Below are positions 1 through 6,657 of a stretch of DNA of 6,690 nucleotides, piece after piece. The DNA lies in the NCBI GenBank assembly GCA_015494485.1, contig WGBF01000472.1:1-6690 (forward strand). Reading direction: 5' to 3'. This DNA is from a bacterium (GTDB lineage: Bacteria; Calditrichota; Calditrichia; RBG-13-44-9; J042). Position 1 is the first letter of the stretch; every line of letters starts with the position of its first letter. The position numbers were made by a program, and so were the translations under genes. Under the pieces are notes generated by a model. It worked only from the letters and a program-made list of their open reading frames with translations. It was not told the DNA's origin and ran no database searches.

Positions 1-2622
1 GGTCAAAAATGCATCCTTGTAAAACGGGCTAAAGGGGGCCAGTTCACTGTCTTTTTTACCCCGGTAGTCTACATGCTGGAGTTCAAATGTTTTTAGGTCT
101 GCTTCGTTGGCTTCCTGCCACCGGCCTTCACCATCTTTAAAACAAATGATGTCCGGCGTGGAGTTAATCAGCACGCGTAACCGTTCTTCGCTTTCCTCCA
201 ATGCTTTTTGAGCCTGTTTTAAGGGTTCAATATCTTTAGCAATGGAGAGAACATGAGGAACCCCGTTTAACTGAAATATTTTTGCACTGAGGAGCGCATG
301 AACCACGCGCCCGTCTTTTAAACGAAAGCGCACTTCTTTGTTGGAAAATTCCCCATGTTTTTCCAGGGTTTCGACAAAAAATTTCCGGTCTTCTTTGGAA
401 AGCCAGATGTTGAGTTCATCCGGGGTTTTCCCGAGTACGTCTTCCCGGGAGAAGCCGGTAATCTGGGAAAATCCGTCGTTCACATCAATAATCAACCCAT
501 CGGACAAGCGGGTGATGGAAATGGCATCCGGACTGGTGCGAAATGCCAGCCGGAAACGTTCTTCGCTTTCCTGCAAAGCTTTCTGGGATCTTTTCCACTC
601 CGTAATGTCAATCATTTGTACCAGCACGCCGATCTTGCCATCAAAACGGGTCTTAACGGAGTGCACGAATACATGGCGGGTATTGCCTTTTAATGTTAAT
701 AATTTGGCTTCTGTGGGAGGAAGTTTCTCGCCTTTATGATAGAACGCTTCGTACTGTTTTCGGATGGTCTCCAGTGAATCCGGATGTACCAGTTCAAAAA
801 TATTTTTCCCGATAATCTCTTCATACCGTTCGGCTTCCACCAACTGCAGGGTTGCGGCGTTGCAATAATACACCATCTGGTCAATGTAAATGGCGGTGGG
901 GAAGGGTGCACCTTTTATCAGCAGACGGTAGGTCTCCTCGCTTTCCTTAAGGGCCTTTTCCGTTAACTTGCGATCGGTGATATCAACCAGCGTTCCTTCG
1001 TAGTACAAAAAATTTCCATTGTCATCATAAACCGCCCGATCGTTCATCAGTACCCAGATGGGTGTACCGTCGCGGCGCTTCATTTTTACTTCCACATTGC
1101 GAAGCACCCCTTTTTCCTGGGCAATGGCACTTAACCGTTTCCGCTCCTCTGCATCCCAATACAATGTGGAGGTATGAGGAATAGCCAGCATCTCCTCCAC
1201 AGAATCGTAGCCGAATAACTCTACCATGGCAGGATTCACCGTAATAAACCGGCCATCGGCGGTGCTCTGGTAAATTCCCTCCAGAACGTGGTTAAAAATA
1301 GAGCGGTATTTTGCCTCCGATTGACGCAATTGCTCCATGGACATCAGTCGTGTAATGGCACTGGAGAGGTTCTCCGCCAGAATTCGGATAAGATGCAGCT
1401 CTTCCGGGGAATAGTGGTGGGGGGTATTGTAATAAACCATGAATTTACCCAGAAGGCGGTCATTCCCTTTTAATGGGATAAACGCCATGGAGGCAATACC
1501 TTCTTCCACAATTTGTTTTCTTAAACGCGGTTCAATGGCCGCCTGCTGGACATCCTCATACCAGAAAGGTTCTGCATGAATATCGTCAGGTTCCCAGGGA
1601 AAATGGCCTTCAACAGCCCGACGGTATGCCGCGGATAGACGCTTCCAGCTTTTAAAATGAACCCGGTTATCCGGGCCGAAAATTAAGATAGATGCCCGGT
1701 CTGCTTTGAGAACCGAAACGATGCCATCCACCGCGGTGCGGTAGATTTCCTGAAGGGATTTGCTACGGTTTATTTTTTCCAGTACCCGGGTTAAGGCTTT
1801 AATGCGCCGCAGGTTTTGTTTGTATTGAAGTTCCTGCTGTTTTCTGGCGGTAATGTCCACGCCGTACCCATAGTAAAACTCGGTACTCCCATTTTCTGAT
1901 GGAATGAAAAACAGGATTATCCACCGTTCCGTACCGTTGGCATGAAGCAAACGGACAGGCCTGTGGTTGGATTTATTGCTTAAAACAGTTGAGTTTGTTA
2001 TCCTTTTTAACACCTTTTCACGGTCTGCAGGATGTAGCAGGGCCTCAAAAGAGCGTCTGCCGGATACCAGATCTTCCGGAGAATACCCCAGAATATGCTT
2101 GATGTTGGGAGAAACAAACTCTACCGGGAAATTGGGTGCGTTTTTTAATTTGAACACAATTACCGGGCCTTTCCGAAACAGTTGTGTCATGCAACCCGTG
2201 TGAAATGCCTCTTCCGGTATGTCGTTTACTTCGGAATTAATGGAAAGATGGCCCAGTACGTTTCCTTGCGCATTTTTTACTGGCCGGCAAACATGACGAA
2301 TCCATTTTACCCGACCATCCCGGGTAATGATGCGTACCTGCTGCTGATGGATCGCCTCGTTGTGGCTACTGTTCTGGCATTGTGTTAAAAACGCCTGGCG
2401 GTCTTCGGGATGAATAATATCCTGAAAAAAATTGGGGTTTTGAATAAACGTTTGGGGAGGATAACCACTAATTGTTTCACTTGCCGGGGAGACAAACGAT
2501 TTCCCATTCCCGTGGGGTTTCCACTCCAGCCAATCGCTGGAAAATTGGACCATGAAAGGAAAGGATTCCGCAGGTATATGTTTAAAGATCTCTATAAATT
2601 CAACCGGTCCGTCACCGGACAT
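1..2622 (-). CDS. Multi-PAS/GAF cytoplasmic sensor protein, N-terminal 874 residues (C-terminus beyond window)
   Basis: The frame is open from ATG 2622 to base 1 with no stop, giving 874 codons. A TAG lies in frame upstream (2677-2679), with no ATG, GTG or TTG between it and 2622, and GGGAG (2630-2634) sits 7 nt before the ATG, so the start is well fixed. Approximate domains by eye: PAS1 20-130 (HPEDR at 71-75), PAS2 150-262 (HPADR near 197; ends VDITARK), GAF 290-425, PAS3 433-555 (VDITDRK), PAS4 560-680 (IDITEWK), PAS5 685-800, and the start of PAS6 from about 811. The linkers before PAS3 to PAS6 share an (S)E-(E/A)-x-(Y/F/L)-R pattern typical of PAS-PAS signalling helices. There is no signal peptide or membrane helix, so it is probably a soluble cytoplasmic sensor. 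The output domain is not visible: histidine kinase is commonest for this layout, but GGDEF/EAL or other outputs are possible. Ligands cannot be assigned; I see no LOV-type cysteine motif. It is separated from the foldase cluster by 199 bases and is probably its own transcription unit. Confidence 0.93.
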   Translation of the reverse strand, partial: MSGDGPVEFIEIFKHIPAESFPFMVQFSSDWLEWKPHGNGKSFVSPASETISGYPPQTFIQNPNFFQDIIHPEDRQAFLTQCQNSSHNEAIHQQQVRIITRDGRVKWIRHVCRPVKNAQGNVLGHLSINSEVNDIPEEAFHTGCMTQLFRKGPVIVFKLKNAPNFPVEFVSPNIKHILGYSPEDLVSGRRSFEALLHPADREKVLKRITNSTVLSNKSNHRPVRLLHANGTERWIILFFIPSENGSTEFYYGYGVDITARKQQELQYKQNLRRIKALTRVLEKINRSKSLQEIYRTAVDGIVSVLKADRASILIFGPDNRVHFKSWKRLSAAYRRAVEGHFPWEPDDIHAEPFWYEDVQQAAIEPRLRKQIVEEGIASMAFIPLKGNDRLLGKFMVYYNTPHHYSPEELHLIRILAENLSSAITRLMSMEQLRQSEAKYRSIFNHVLEGIYQSTADGRFITVNPAMVELFGYDSVEEMLAIPHTSTLYWDAEERKRLSAIAQEKGVLRNVEVKMKRRDGTPIWVLMNDRAVYDDNGNFLYYEGTLVDITDRKLTEKALKESEETYRLLIKGAPFPTAIYIDQMVYYCNAATLQLVEAERYEEIIGKNIFELVHPDSLETIRKQYEAFYHKGEKLPPTEAKLLTLKGNTRHVFVHSVKTRFDGKIGVLVQMIDITEWKRSQKALQESEERFRLAFRTSPDAISITRLSDGLIIDVNDGFSQITGFSREDVLGKTPDELNIWLSKEDRKFFVETLEKHGEFSNKEVRFRLKDGRVVHALLSAKIFQLNGVPHVLSIAKDIEPLKQAQKALEESEERLRVLINSTPDIICFKDGEGRWQEANEADLKTFELQHVDYRGKKDSELAPFSPFYKDAFLT

Positions 2623-2629
2623 AAACTTG

Positions 2630-2634
2630 CTCCC
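2630..2634 (-). promoter_or_regulatory. Ribosome binding site of the multi-PAS gene
   Basis: GGGAG lies 7 nt before the ATG at 2622. An ATG a little upstream (2636) is in another frame and meets a TAG after 14 codons, so this site and the in-frame upstream TAG together decide the start at 2622. Confidence 0.6.
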
Positions 2635-2666
2635 ATAAAACCGTTCCAGTAAATTATCGATCCACA

Positions 2667-2716
2667 GGGGAAATTTCTAAATAAAAATATTGTAATCACT
2701 AAAAAGAACTTTCCCC
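2667..2716. repeat. 12-bp inverted repeat with one mismatch and 26-nt AT-rich loop
   Basis: On the plus strand, GGGGAAATTTCT (2667-2678) and AGAACTTTCCCC (2705-2716) are reverse complements except at one position. The 26 bases between are almost all A/T and include TACAAT on the minus strand (2689-2694), which resembles a -10 hexamer. The repeat lies 45 to 94 nt upstream of the multi-PAS start codon. It could be an operator for a dimeric regulator or a leader-RNA hairpin. The long loop and lack of a following U-run argue against an intrinsic terminator. The repeat is directly visible; its function is not known. Confidence 0.45.
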
Positions 2717-2724
2717 GAATTTTA

Positions 2725-2753
2725 AATTTATTGGATACGGCTTAATTATTCAA
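2725..2753 (-). promoter_or_regulatory. Weak candidate promoter for the multi-PAS gene
   Basis: Reading on the minus strand, TTGAAT (2748-2753) is followed after 17 nt by TAAATT (2725-2730). Each matches the sigma70 consensus at 4 of 6 positions. A start from here would place the inverted repeat at the very 5' end of the transcript. Such matches are common by chance in AT-rich DNA, and the host's promoter consensus is unknown. A competing -10-like TACAAT at 2689-2694 has no good -35 partner. Confidence 0.2.
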
Positions 2754-2821
2754 TGGTTCACTCGAGTCTGATAACAAATATTATGGGGCGCGCTCAGGAA
2801 AATGGTTGAATATGGCAATGC

Positions 2822-4111
2822 TTATAATTGCATTTTAATTTCGATTGGAATTTCCTGCCGCAACTTTCCCAACCATTCTGTAAACAATTTGTTGCGTTTG
2901 TATTCCAGTGCCATCTGTTCAATCTGGTCCCAATCGGTTTCCAGACTCAGGGTGTGGGGAGCGATGCGTTTATTTAAGCGAATAATGTGGTATCCGAATT
3001 GGGTGCGAACGGGCATGGAGATGGCGCCCTCTTTTAAGGTATCGATTACAGCTTTAAATTGCGGAATTTGCAGCGAGTTTACCCGAAAGACGCCCAGATG
3101 TCCTTTGTCTTTCTCCACGTTGGGGTCGTCCGAATATTTTAACGCCATTTCTTCGAAAGTTGCTTTTCCGTCCAGAATTTGCTGGCGAATGTTCACCAAT
3201 TGCTCGTAGGTTCGTTTTTCATCTTCCGGGGTGGGTTGTAGTTGAATTAAAATGTGGCGAACATGGATCCGTTCTCCCCGCCGTTCCAGGAGCTGAATAA
3301 TATGATAGCCAAACTGGGTTCGCACGATATCTGAAATTTCACCCGGTTTTAATTGAAATGCCACTTCCTCGAATTCCTTGACCAACGTGCCCCGTTCAAC
3401 AAACCCCAGGTCACCGCCGCGGTCTTTGCTGCCGGGATCTTCGCTGTATTGCATAGCCAGCTGGGCAAAATCGGCTCCTTTATCCAGCATGGCTTTGATT
3501 CTCTTAATTTTTTCCAGTGCTTTCCGCGCGCTGGCTTCACTGGGTTTTACTTCCATTAAAATATGGGAAATGTCCACCGAAGCTTCCACCCGGGGTAAAC
3601 TATCCCGAAACTGCTGGTAGAATGCCTCTACTTCTTTGCGGGTAATGGTAATCTGCCCGAAATGTTTTTGCCGTAATTGCTGGATTTTCATCTGATTGGC
3701 AATTTGCTTGCGCATTTCTTTTTTAATGATGGGAATCGGGGCGCGGTAATATTCCACCAGCTTTTCTTCGGAACCGACCTGCTGGATTAAATAATCCAGT
3801 TGTTGTTTAACGGCCTGTTCTACCTGGTCTTCATCGGCTTCAATCGTGTCTTCTTCCGCCTGAATGAGCAGCAGTTTTTCGTCAATCAGATTCTGGAGAA
3901 ACTGTTTGCTTAACTGATTGTATAGTTGCGGATTTTTGCTGATGTCAATTCGCTTTTGCAAGGCATATTGAATAACCATGTTGTTGACGTCCGACATCAA
4001 TACAATCCGATCGCCCACAATGGCAGCGATACCGTCCACCGGAATTTGCTGTGCAGAGAGATTAAAAATAATAGTCAGTACAGAAAAAATTACCGCTTGT
4101 ATGTGTTTCAT
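2822..4111 (-). CDS. surA: SurA-type periplasmic chaperone / peptidyl-prolyl cis-trans isomerase
   Basis: The 429-residue product matches the length and layout of SurA (E. coli SurA is 428 aa), a periplasmic chaperone and proline isomerase for outer-membrane protein assembly. Seen: a signal peptide at 1-20 (likely cleavage LSA^QQ), a SurA N-terminal segment starting DGIAAIVGDRIVLMSDV (26-42), a helical chaperone core to about 170, PpiC domain 1 at about 177-277, PpiC domain 2 at about 281-382, and a C-terminal helical tail (about 390-429) that in SurA packs on the N-terminal core. Both PpiC domains keep the parvulin signatures: H183, F247 and FGYH with H270 in the first; H286, F352 and FGYH with H375 in the second. 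Domain 1 also has the GGDLGF turn. The ATG at 4111 is 3 nt after the previous gene's TAG (4115-4117), with a modest GGGA (4119-4122) in front, indicating an operon and probable coupling. Ends in TAA at 2822-2824. The family is secure; strict orthology to surA, against a paralogous foldase, is inferred. Confidence 0.93.
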   Translation of the reverse strand: MKHIQAVIFSVLTIIFNLSAQQIPVDGIAAIVGDRIVLMSDVNNMVIQYALQKRIDISKNPQLYNQLSKQFLQNLIDEKLLLIQAEEDTIEADEDQVEQAVKQQLDYLIQQVGSEEKLVEYYRAPIPIIKKEMRKQIANQMKIQQLRQKHFGQITITRKEVEAFYQQFRDSLPRVEASVDISHILMEVKPSEASARKALEKIKRIKAMLDKGADFAQLAMQYSEDPGSKDRGGDLGFVERGTLVKEFEEVAFQLKPGEISDIVRTQFGYHIIQLLERRGERIHVRHILIQLQPTPEDEKRTYEQLVNIRQQILDGKATFEEMALKYSDDPNVEKDKGHLGVFRVNSLQIPQFKAVIDTLKEGAISMPVRTQFGYHIIRLNKRIAPHTLSLETDWDQIEQMALEYKRNKLFTEWLGKLRQEIPIEIKMQL

Positions 4112-4114
4112 CGT

Positions 4115-4954
4115 CTATTCCCAGTTAAAATTTTCAAAATAAACCTGAACGTTGGCATTGCGCCGTAATTTTTCAATGAGGTCTTTAATAAGCTGGTTCC
4201 GGTGCTCGATTTTTAACCGTGCTTCAATTTCGTCCCGAACCAGATCCAGCGATTTGTAGCTCCCTTTGGGTTGCCGGTCCAGCACCTGAAAAAAGTGGTA
4301 TCCTTTGTCAGAGCGAATGGGTCCGATAATATCCCCCACTTTTGCCCGCTTAATATAGCGGCGAAATGGGTTTTTTAAGTTTTCCGCTGACAAATAACCC
4401 AGATCCCCATTTTTCTCCATCAATGGGGTAATCCGTTGATCCAGGAAGTTTTTCTGAATTACCTTCAACAGGTCTTTGGTTTCCCGAATTTCCTTTTCGA
4501 TGGCGCGATCCCGTTTTTCCAGAAACAGGTGCACCAGATGGACTTCTTCTTTGTCCCGTTTAAACTCGTCCTTGTATGTTTCGTAATAGGCACGGATTTC
4601 TTTTTCCGGAATTTGAAAATCCGTCGGCACCTGATTGGCCAGTAACGCTTCCCCCAGCAACTGACGTTGCAGGCTTTCAAGGCTCCATTTATCTCGGGGA
4701 GTTAAATCAATGCCGCTTCGGACTGCCTCCTGAGCCAAGAGCTGGGTTTTGATCCAGTCATCTACCAGTTTCCTCAGGTAAACCTGGCGCGTTTCCTCCG
4801 GTAACTGCTCCGGAATAATGGCCTTTAGGGTCTGCCGGGTTAAATACGCGTCCCCAACCTGGGCTACAATATCTTCGGGACGGGGCCGGTTGTTTTGGCA
4901 ACCCCAGAGCAATGCCAGAAGGAGGCCCCAAATGATGAATCCAAAACGTTTCAC
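4115..4954 (-). CDS. Single-domain PpiC (parvulin) peptidyl-prolyl isomerase lipoprotein
   Basis: The 279-residue product is a probable membrane-anchored periplasmic proline isomerase/chaperone. It starts with a basic-hydrophobic signal and lipobox LWGC (lipidated Cys19); residue +2 is Gln, not the Asp that causes inner-membrane retention in E. coli. A SurA-N-like helical region (about 27-125) begins DIVAQVGDAYLT. One compact PpiC domain (about 135-227) follows, with H142, F197 and KGYH (H220) at the parvulin positions and GDLGYL at 183-188. The stretch between the first strand and this turn is short and lacks the usual F-x-x-L-A-x-x-x-S-x-D motif. A basic helical tail closes the protein. The start is GTG 4954, overlapping the previous gene's stop as GTGA; AGGAA (4961-4965) lies 6 nt upstream, and a later start would lose the signal peptide. 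It resembles the PrsA/PpiC lipoprotein class; substrates are unknown. Confidence 0.9.
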   Translation of the reverse strand: MKRFGFIIWGLLLALLWGCQNNRPRPEDIVAQVGDAYLTRQTLKAIIPEQLPEETRQVYLRKLVDDWIKTQLLAQEAVRSGIDLTPRDKWSLESLQRQLLGEALLANQVPTDFQIPEKEIRAYYETYKDEFKRDKEEVHLVHLFLEKRDRAIEKEIRETKDLLKVIQKNFLDQRITPLMEKNGDLGYLSAENLKNPFRRYIKRAKVGDIIGPIRSDKGYHFFQVLDRQPKGSYKSLDLVRDEIEARLKIEHRNQLIKDLIEKLRRNANVQVYFENFNWE

Positions 4955-6657
4955 GCTAAATTCCTGAGTAACGTATCGTTTATGTACAAATAGGCGTTCC
5001 GGCGCAACTCCTGTATCAATTGTTCTTTAGCTTTTTCCAGTTTACGCTGGCGCAATGTGGCGCGAATACTTTTTTCCACTTCTTCCAGCGGGCGGAATTT
5101 TTTGGGTTTATACCCACCGGTTTTGATAATGTAATAATATTGACGGATATGATAAACCCCACCGATTTTATTGGGACCCAGTTCAAAGGCGCGCATTACC
5201 ACGGAGCCAAAAATCGATTTTCGGCTTTGGTATTTTAAGTATCCGTTCCAGCGTTTAATGTCCTGCCGCTCGTTGAATTGCGCCGCTAATTTGGCAAAAT
5301 CCTCACCGTTCTGGACCCGCTGATACAATTTGTCCGCTACTTTTTTATCCTTGGTGCTGATCACCCACAGCTCAATCTGATCGGAGCGGGCATAGTCATT
5401 TTTGTGTTTTTCGTAGTAATCTTTTACTTCCTCATCCGTAACCTGAATTTTGGGTTGCAGGTATTTCTTTTCCAGATATTGGGCCAGTTTAGAGTAATAA
5501 AAATGGGTTAATTCCAGTTTCACTTCCGGTTTGTCCGGAATACCTTTTTCCTCAGCAACTCGCGTCCAGAAAATCATATTCAGGTGGTTTTGAATGCTGC
5601 GCTGGCCCATCCGGGGATTGCTGAATCCGTAAAGCACTTCCCGAAGGTTGTTTTTATACGCATCGATCAAATCGCCCACCGTCACCTGTCCGCCATCGTA
5701 CGTGGCCAACACCAGCCCGGCTTCTTCAGGGGTAAGGTTTTCCAGGGACTGCCGTCCTTTGCTTTTGTTCTGAATAATTTGAGCAAATTTGGTCAGATTT
5801 TCCTTTTTGATCTCAACATGAAAGCGCTTGCGGATTTCATCATTAAATTTCTGGAACAATTCCCGTGTTTTCTGGGAGAAGTAGGTATTGGCCAGCCGGC
5901 GTTTAATCAGTTTTAAATCGATGTCCAGTTTTAACTGATTGGTGCGGGGCGCAAATTCAGTGATTTTAAAAATCAGGAAGCCTTTGCGGGAGTCCAGAGG
6001 CCCCACAATGGCATTGGCATGTGATGTAAGTACCGCCTCGTCCACTTCGGGGGAATATTGCCCTATCGGGTAGGACAAAAACTGCCCTTTCTTCTGCCGG
6101 GTGGCGTAGTCATCGGAGTATTTCAACACCAGCTCTTCTGCGGGAACACCTTCCTGAAGTTTTTGGCGCACTTCTTCGGCACGTTTCCGGGCTTCTTCCT
6201 TACTGCGATCGCCATGGTAGGCAAAGCTGCCCTTGTAACCCACAACAATCACGTACCCCTTGACATTGTATTGCATCCACCGGAGGTACTTTTTGGCCAG
6301 TGCGTCGGGAACCGCTTTATCAATGATTTCTTCGTCATACAAATTCGTGGCCAGAATACGCTGACGGTACGCCTGGTATTCCTGAACAAATTCCGGATCT
6401 TTGTCCAGCCCCACTTCAATGGCTTTTTTAGCCAGTAATCGTTCATTGATGAGATTATCAAGAATTTTTTTGCGCACAGCAGGCGGGACTTTGTTCAGGT
6501 CCCGTGTTTTGTATTGGTCAATAATGGCCCGGCGCAATTCCTCCAGAGGGATCGGCATGGTATCCACCTTGGCAACAATTTTGGGCTCCCGGGCACATTG
6601 AAATACAACAGAACTGAGCAATCCTACAACGATCAGAATCCTGGCTAATGCTTTCAT
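4951..6657 (-). CDS. Duplicated SurA/PpiC-like putative lipoprotein with degenerate PPIase domains
   Basis: This 568-residue envelope protein consists of two SurA/PpiC-like halves. A hydrophobic signal (about 5-19) precedes Cys21 in VFQC, a loose lipobox with Gln at -1, so lipidation is plausible but not certain. Half 1: SurA-N-like helices (about 27-125) opening IVAKVDTMPIPLEEL, then a PpiC-like domain (about 130-236). Half 2: a second SurA-N-like segment (about 315-415) opening LATYDGGQVTVGDL, then a PpiC-like domain (about 424-514) and a basic helical tail. The parvulin histidines appear lost in both domains: Tyr135 and Leu228 in the first (GFLIF where GYHII is expected), Trp431 and Tyr509 in the second. 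It is therefore probably a chaperone without isomerase activity. Family assignment is by eye and weaker than for the next two genes. The start is firm: a TAA lies in frame upstream at 6679-6681 with no other start codon, and GGAGG (6662-6666) lies 4 nt before the ATG. Its TGA overlaps the next gene's GTG. Confidence 0.85.
   Translation of the reverse strand: MKALARILIVVGLLSSVVFQCAREPKIVAKVDTMPIPLEELRRAIIDQYKTRDLNKVPPAVRKKILDNLINERLLAKKAIEVGLDKDPEFVQEYQAYRQRILATNLYDEEIIDKAVPDALAKKYLRWMQYNVKGYVIVVGYKGSFAYHGDRSKEEARKRAEEVRQKLQEGVPAEELVLKYSDDYATRQKKGQFLSYPIGQYSPEVDEAVLTSHANAIVGPLDSRKGFLIFKITEFAPRTNQLKLDIDLKLIKRRLANTYFSQKTRELFQKFNDEIRKRFHVEIKKENLTKFAQIIQNKSKGRQSLENLTPEEAGLVLATYDGGQVTVGDLIDAYKNNLREVLYGFSNPRMGQRSIQNHLNMIFWTRVAEEKGIPDKPEVKLELTHFYYSKLAQYLEKKYLQPKIQVTDEEVKDYYEKHKNDYARSDQIELWVISTKDKKVADKLYQRVQNGEDFAKLAAQFNERQDIKRWNGYLKYQSRKSIFGSVVMRAFELGPNKIGGVYHIRQYYYIIKTGGYKPKKFRPLEEVEKSIRATLRQRKLEKAKEQLIQELRRNAYLYINDTLLRNLA
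4961..4965 (-). promoter_or_regulatory. Ribosome binding site for the GTG-started PpiC lipoprotein
   Basis: AGGAA lies 6 nt before the GTG at 4954, inside the last codons of the preceding gene. It supports the GTG start and the 4-base GTGA stop/start overlap. Confidence 0.55.

Larger units (their letters stand above)
2623..2821. other. Intergenic region between the foldase cluster and the sensor gene
   Basis: This 199-base AT-rich gap lies after the stop of the SurA-like gene and before the ATG of the multi-PAS gene. I find no credible ORF in it. It holds an inverted repeat (2667-2716), weak promoter-like hexamers and the sensor gene's RBS. No GC-rich hairpin followed by a T-run is seen behind the SurA-like gene, so transcript termination there may be factor-dependent or readthrough may occur. 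Confidence 0.7.

Noticed and set aside
182..572. Identical 16-base copies at 182-197 and 557-572 as a mobile or CRISPR-like repeat
   Set aside because: They encode the same S-E-E-R linker motif in front of successive PAS domains, so protein-level repetition explains them.
338..739. Plus-strand open frames in the sensor region (also around 355-693)
   Set aside because: They overlap each other and lie antisense to clear PAS4 and PAS5 coding sequence; neither translation shows recognisable domains.
1..2622. LOV-type flavin-binding or other defined ligand pocket in the PAS domains
   Set aside because: No LOV cysteine motif or other diagnostic cofactor motif was recognised, so no ligand is assigned.
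2623..2676. Upstream CTG codons as alternative starts for the multi-PAS gene
   Set aside because: CTG starts are rare and the stretch adds no domain, whereas the ATG at 2622 has a well-spaced GGGAG.
2740..2821. Intrinsic terminator behind the SurA-like gene
   Set aside because: I searched for a GC-rich stem followed by T residues on the minus strand; only short palindromes such as CTCGAG and weak AT pairings were found.
2802..3209. Plus-strand open frame of 135 codons opposite the SurA-like gene
   Set aside because: It lies almost wholly antisense to a gene with clear SurA domains, and its translation has no recognisable motif or family features.
6058..6438. Plus-strand open frame of 126 codons opposite the 568-aa gene, and a similar one at 5584-5916
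   Set aside because: Antisense shadows: Phe-rich translations that mirror Lys/Glu-rich coding on the other strand, without recognisable motifs.
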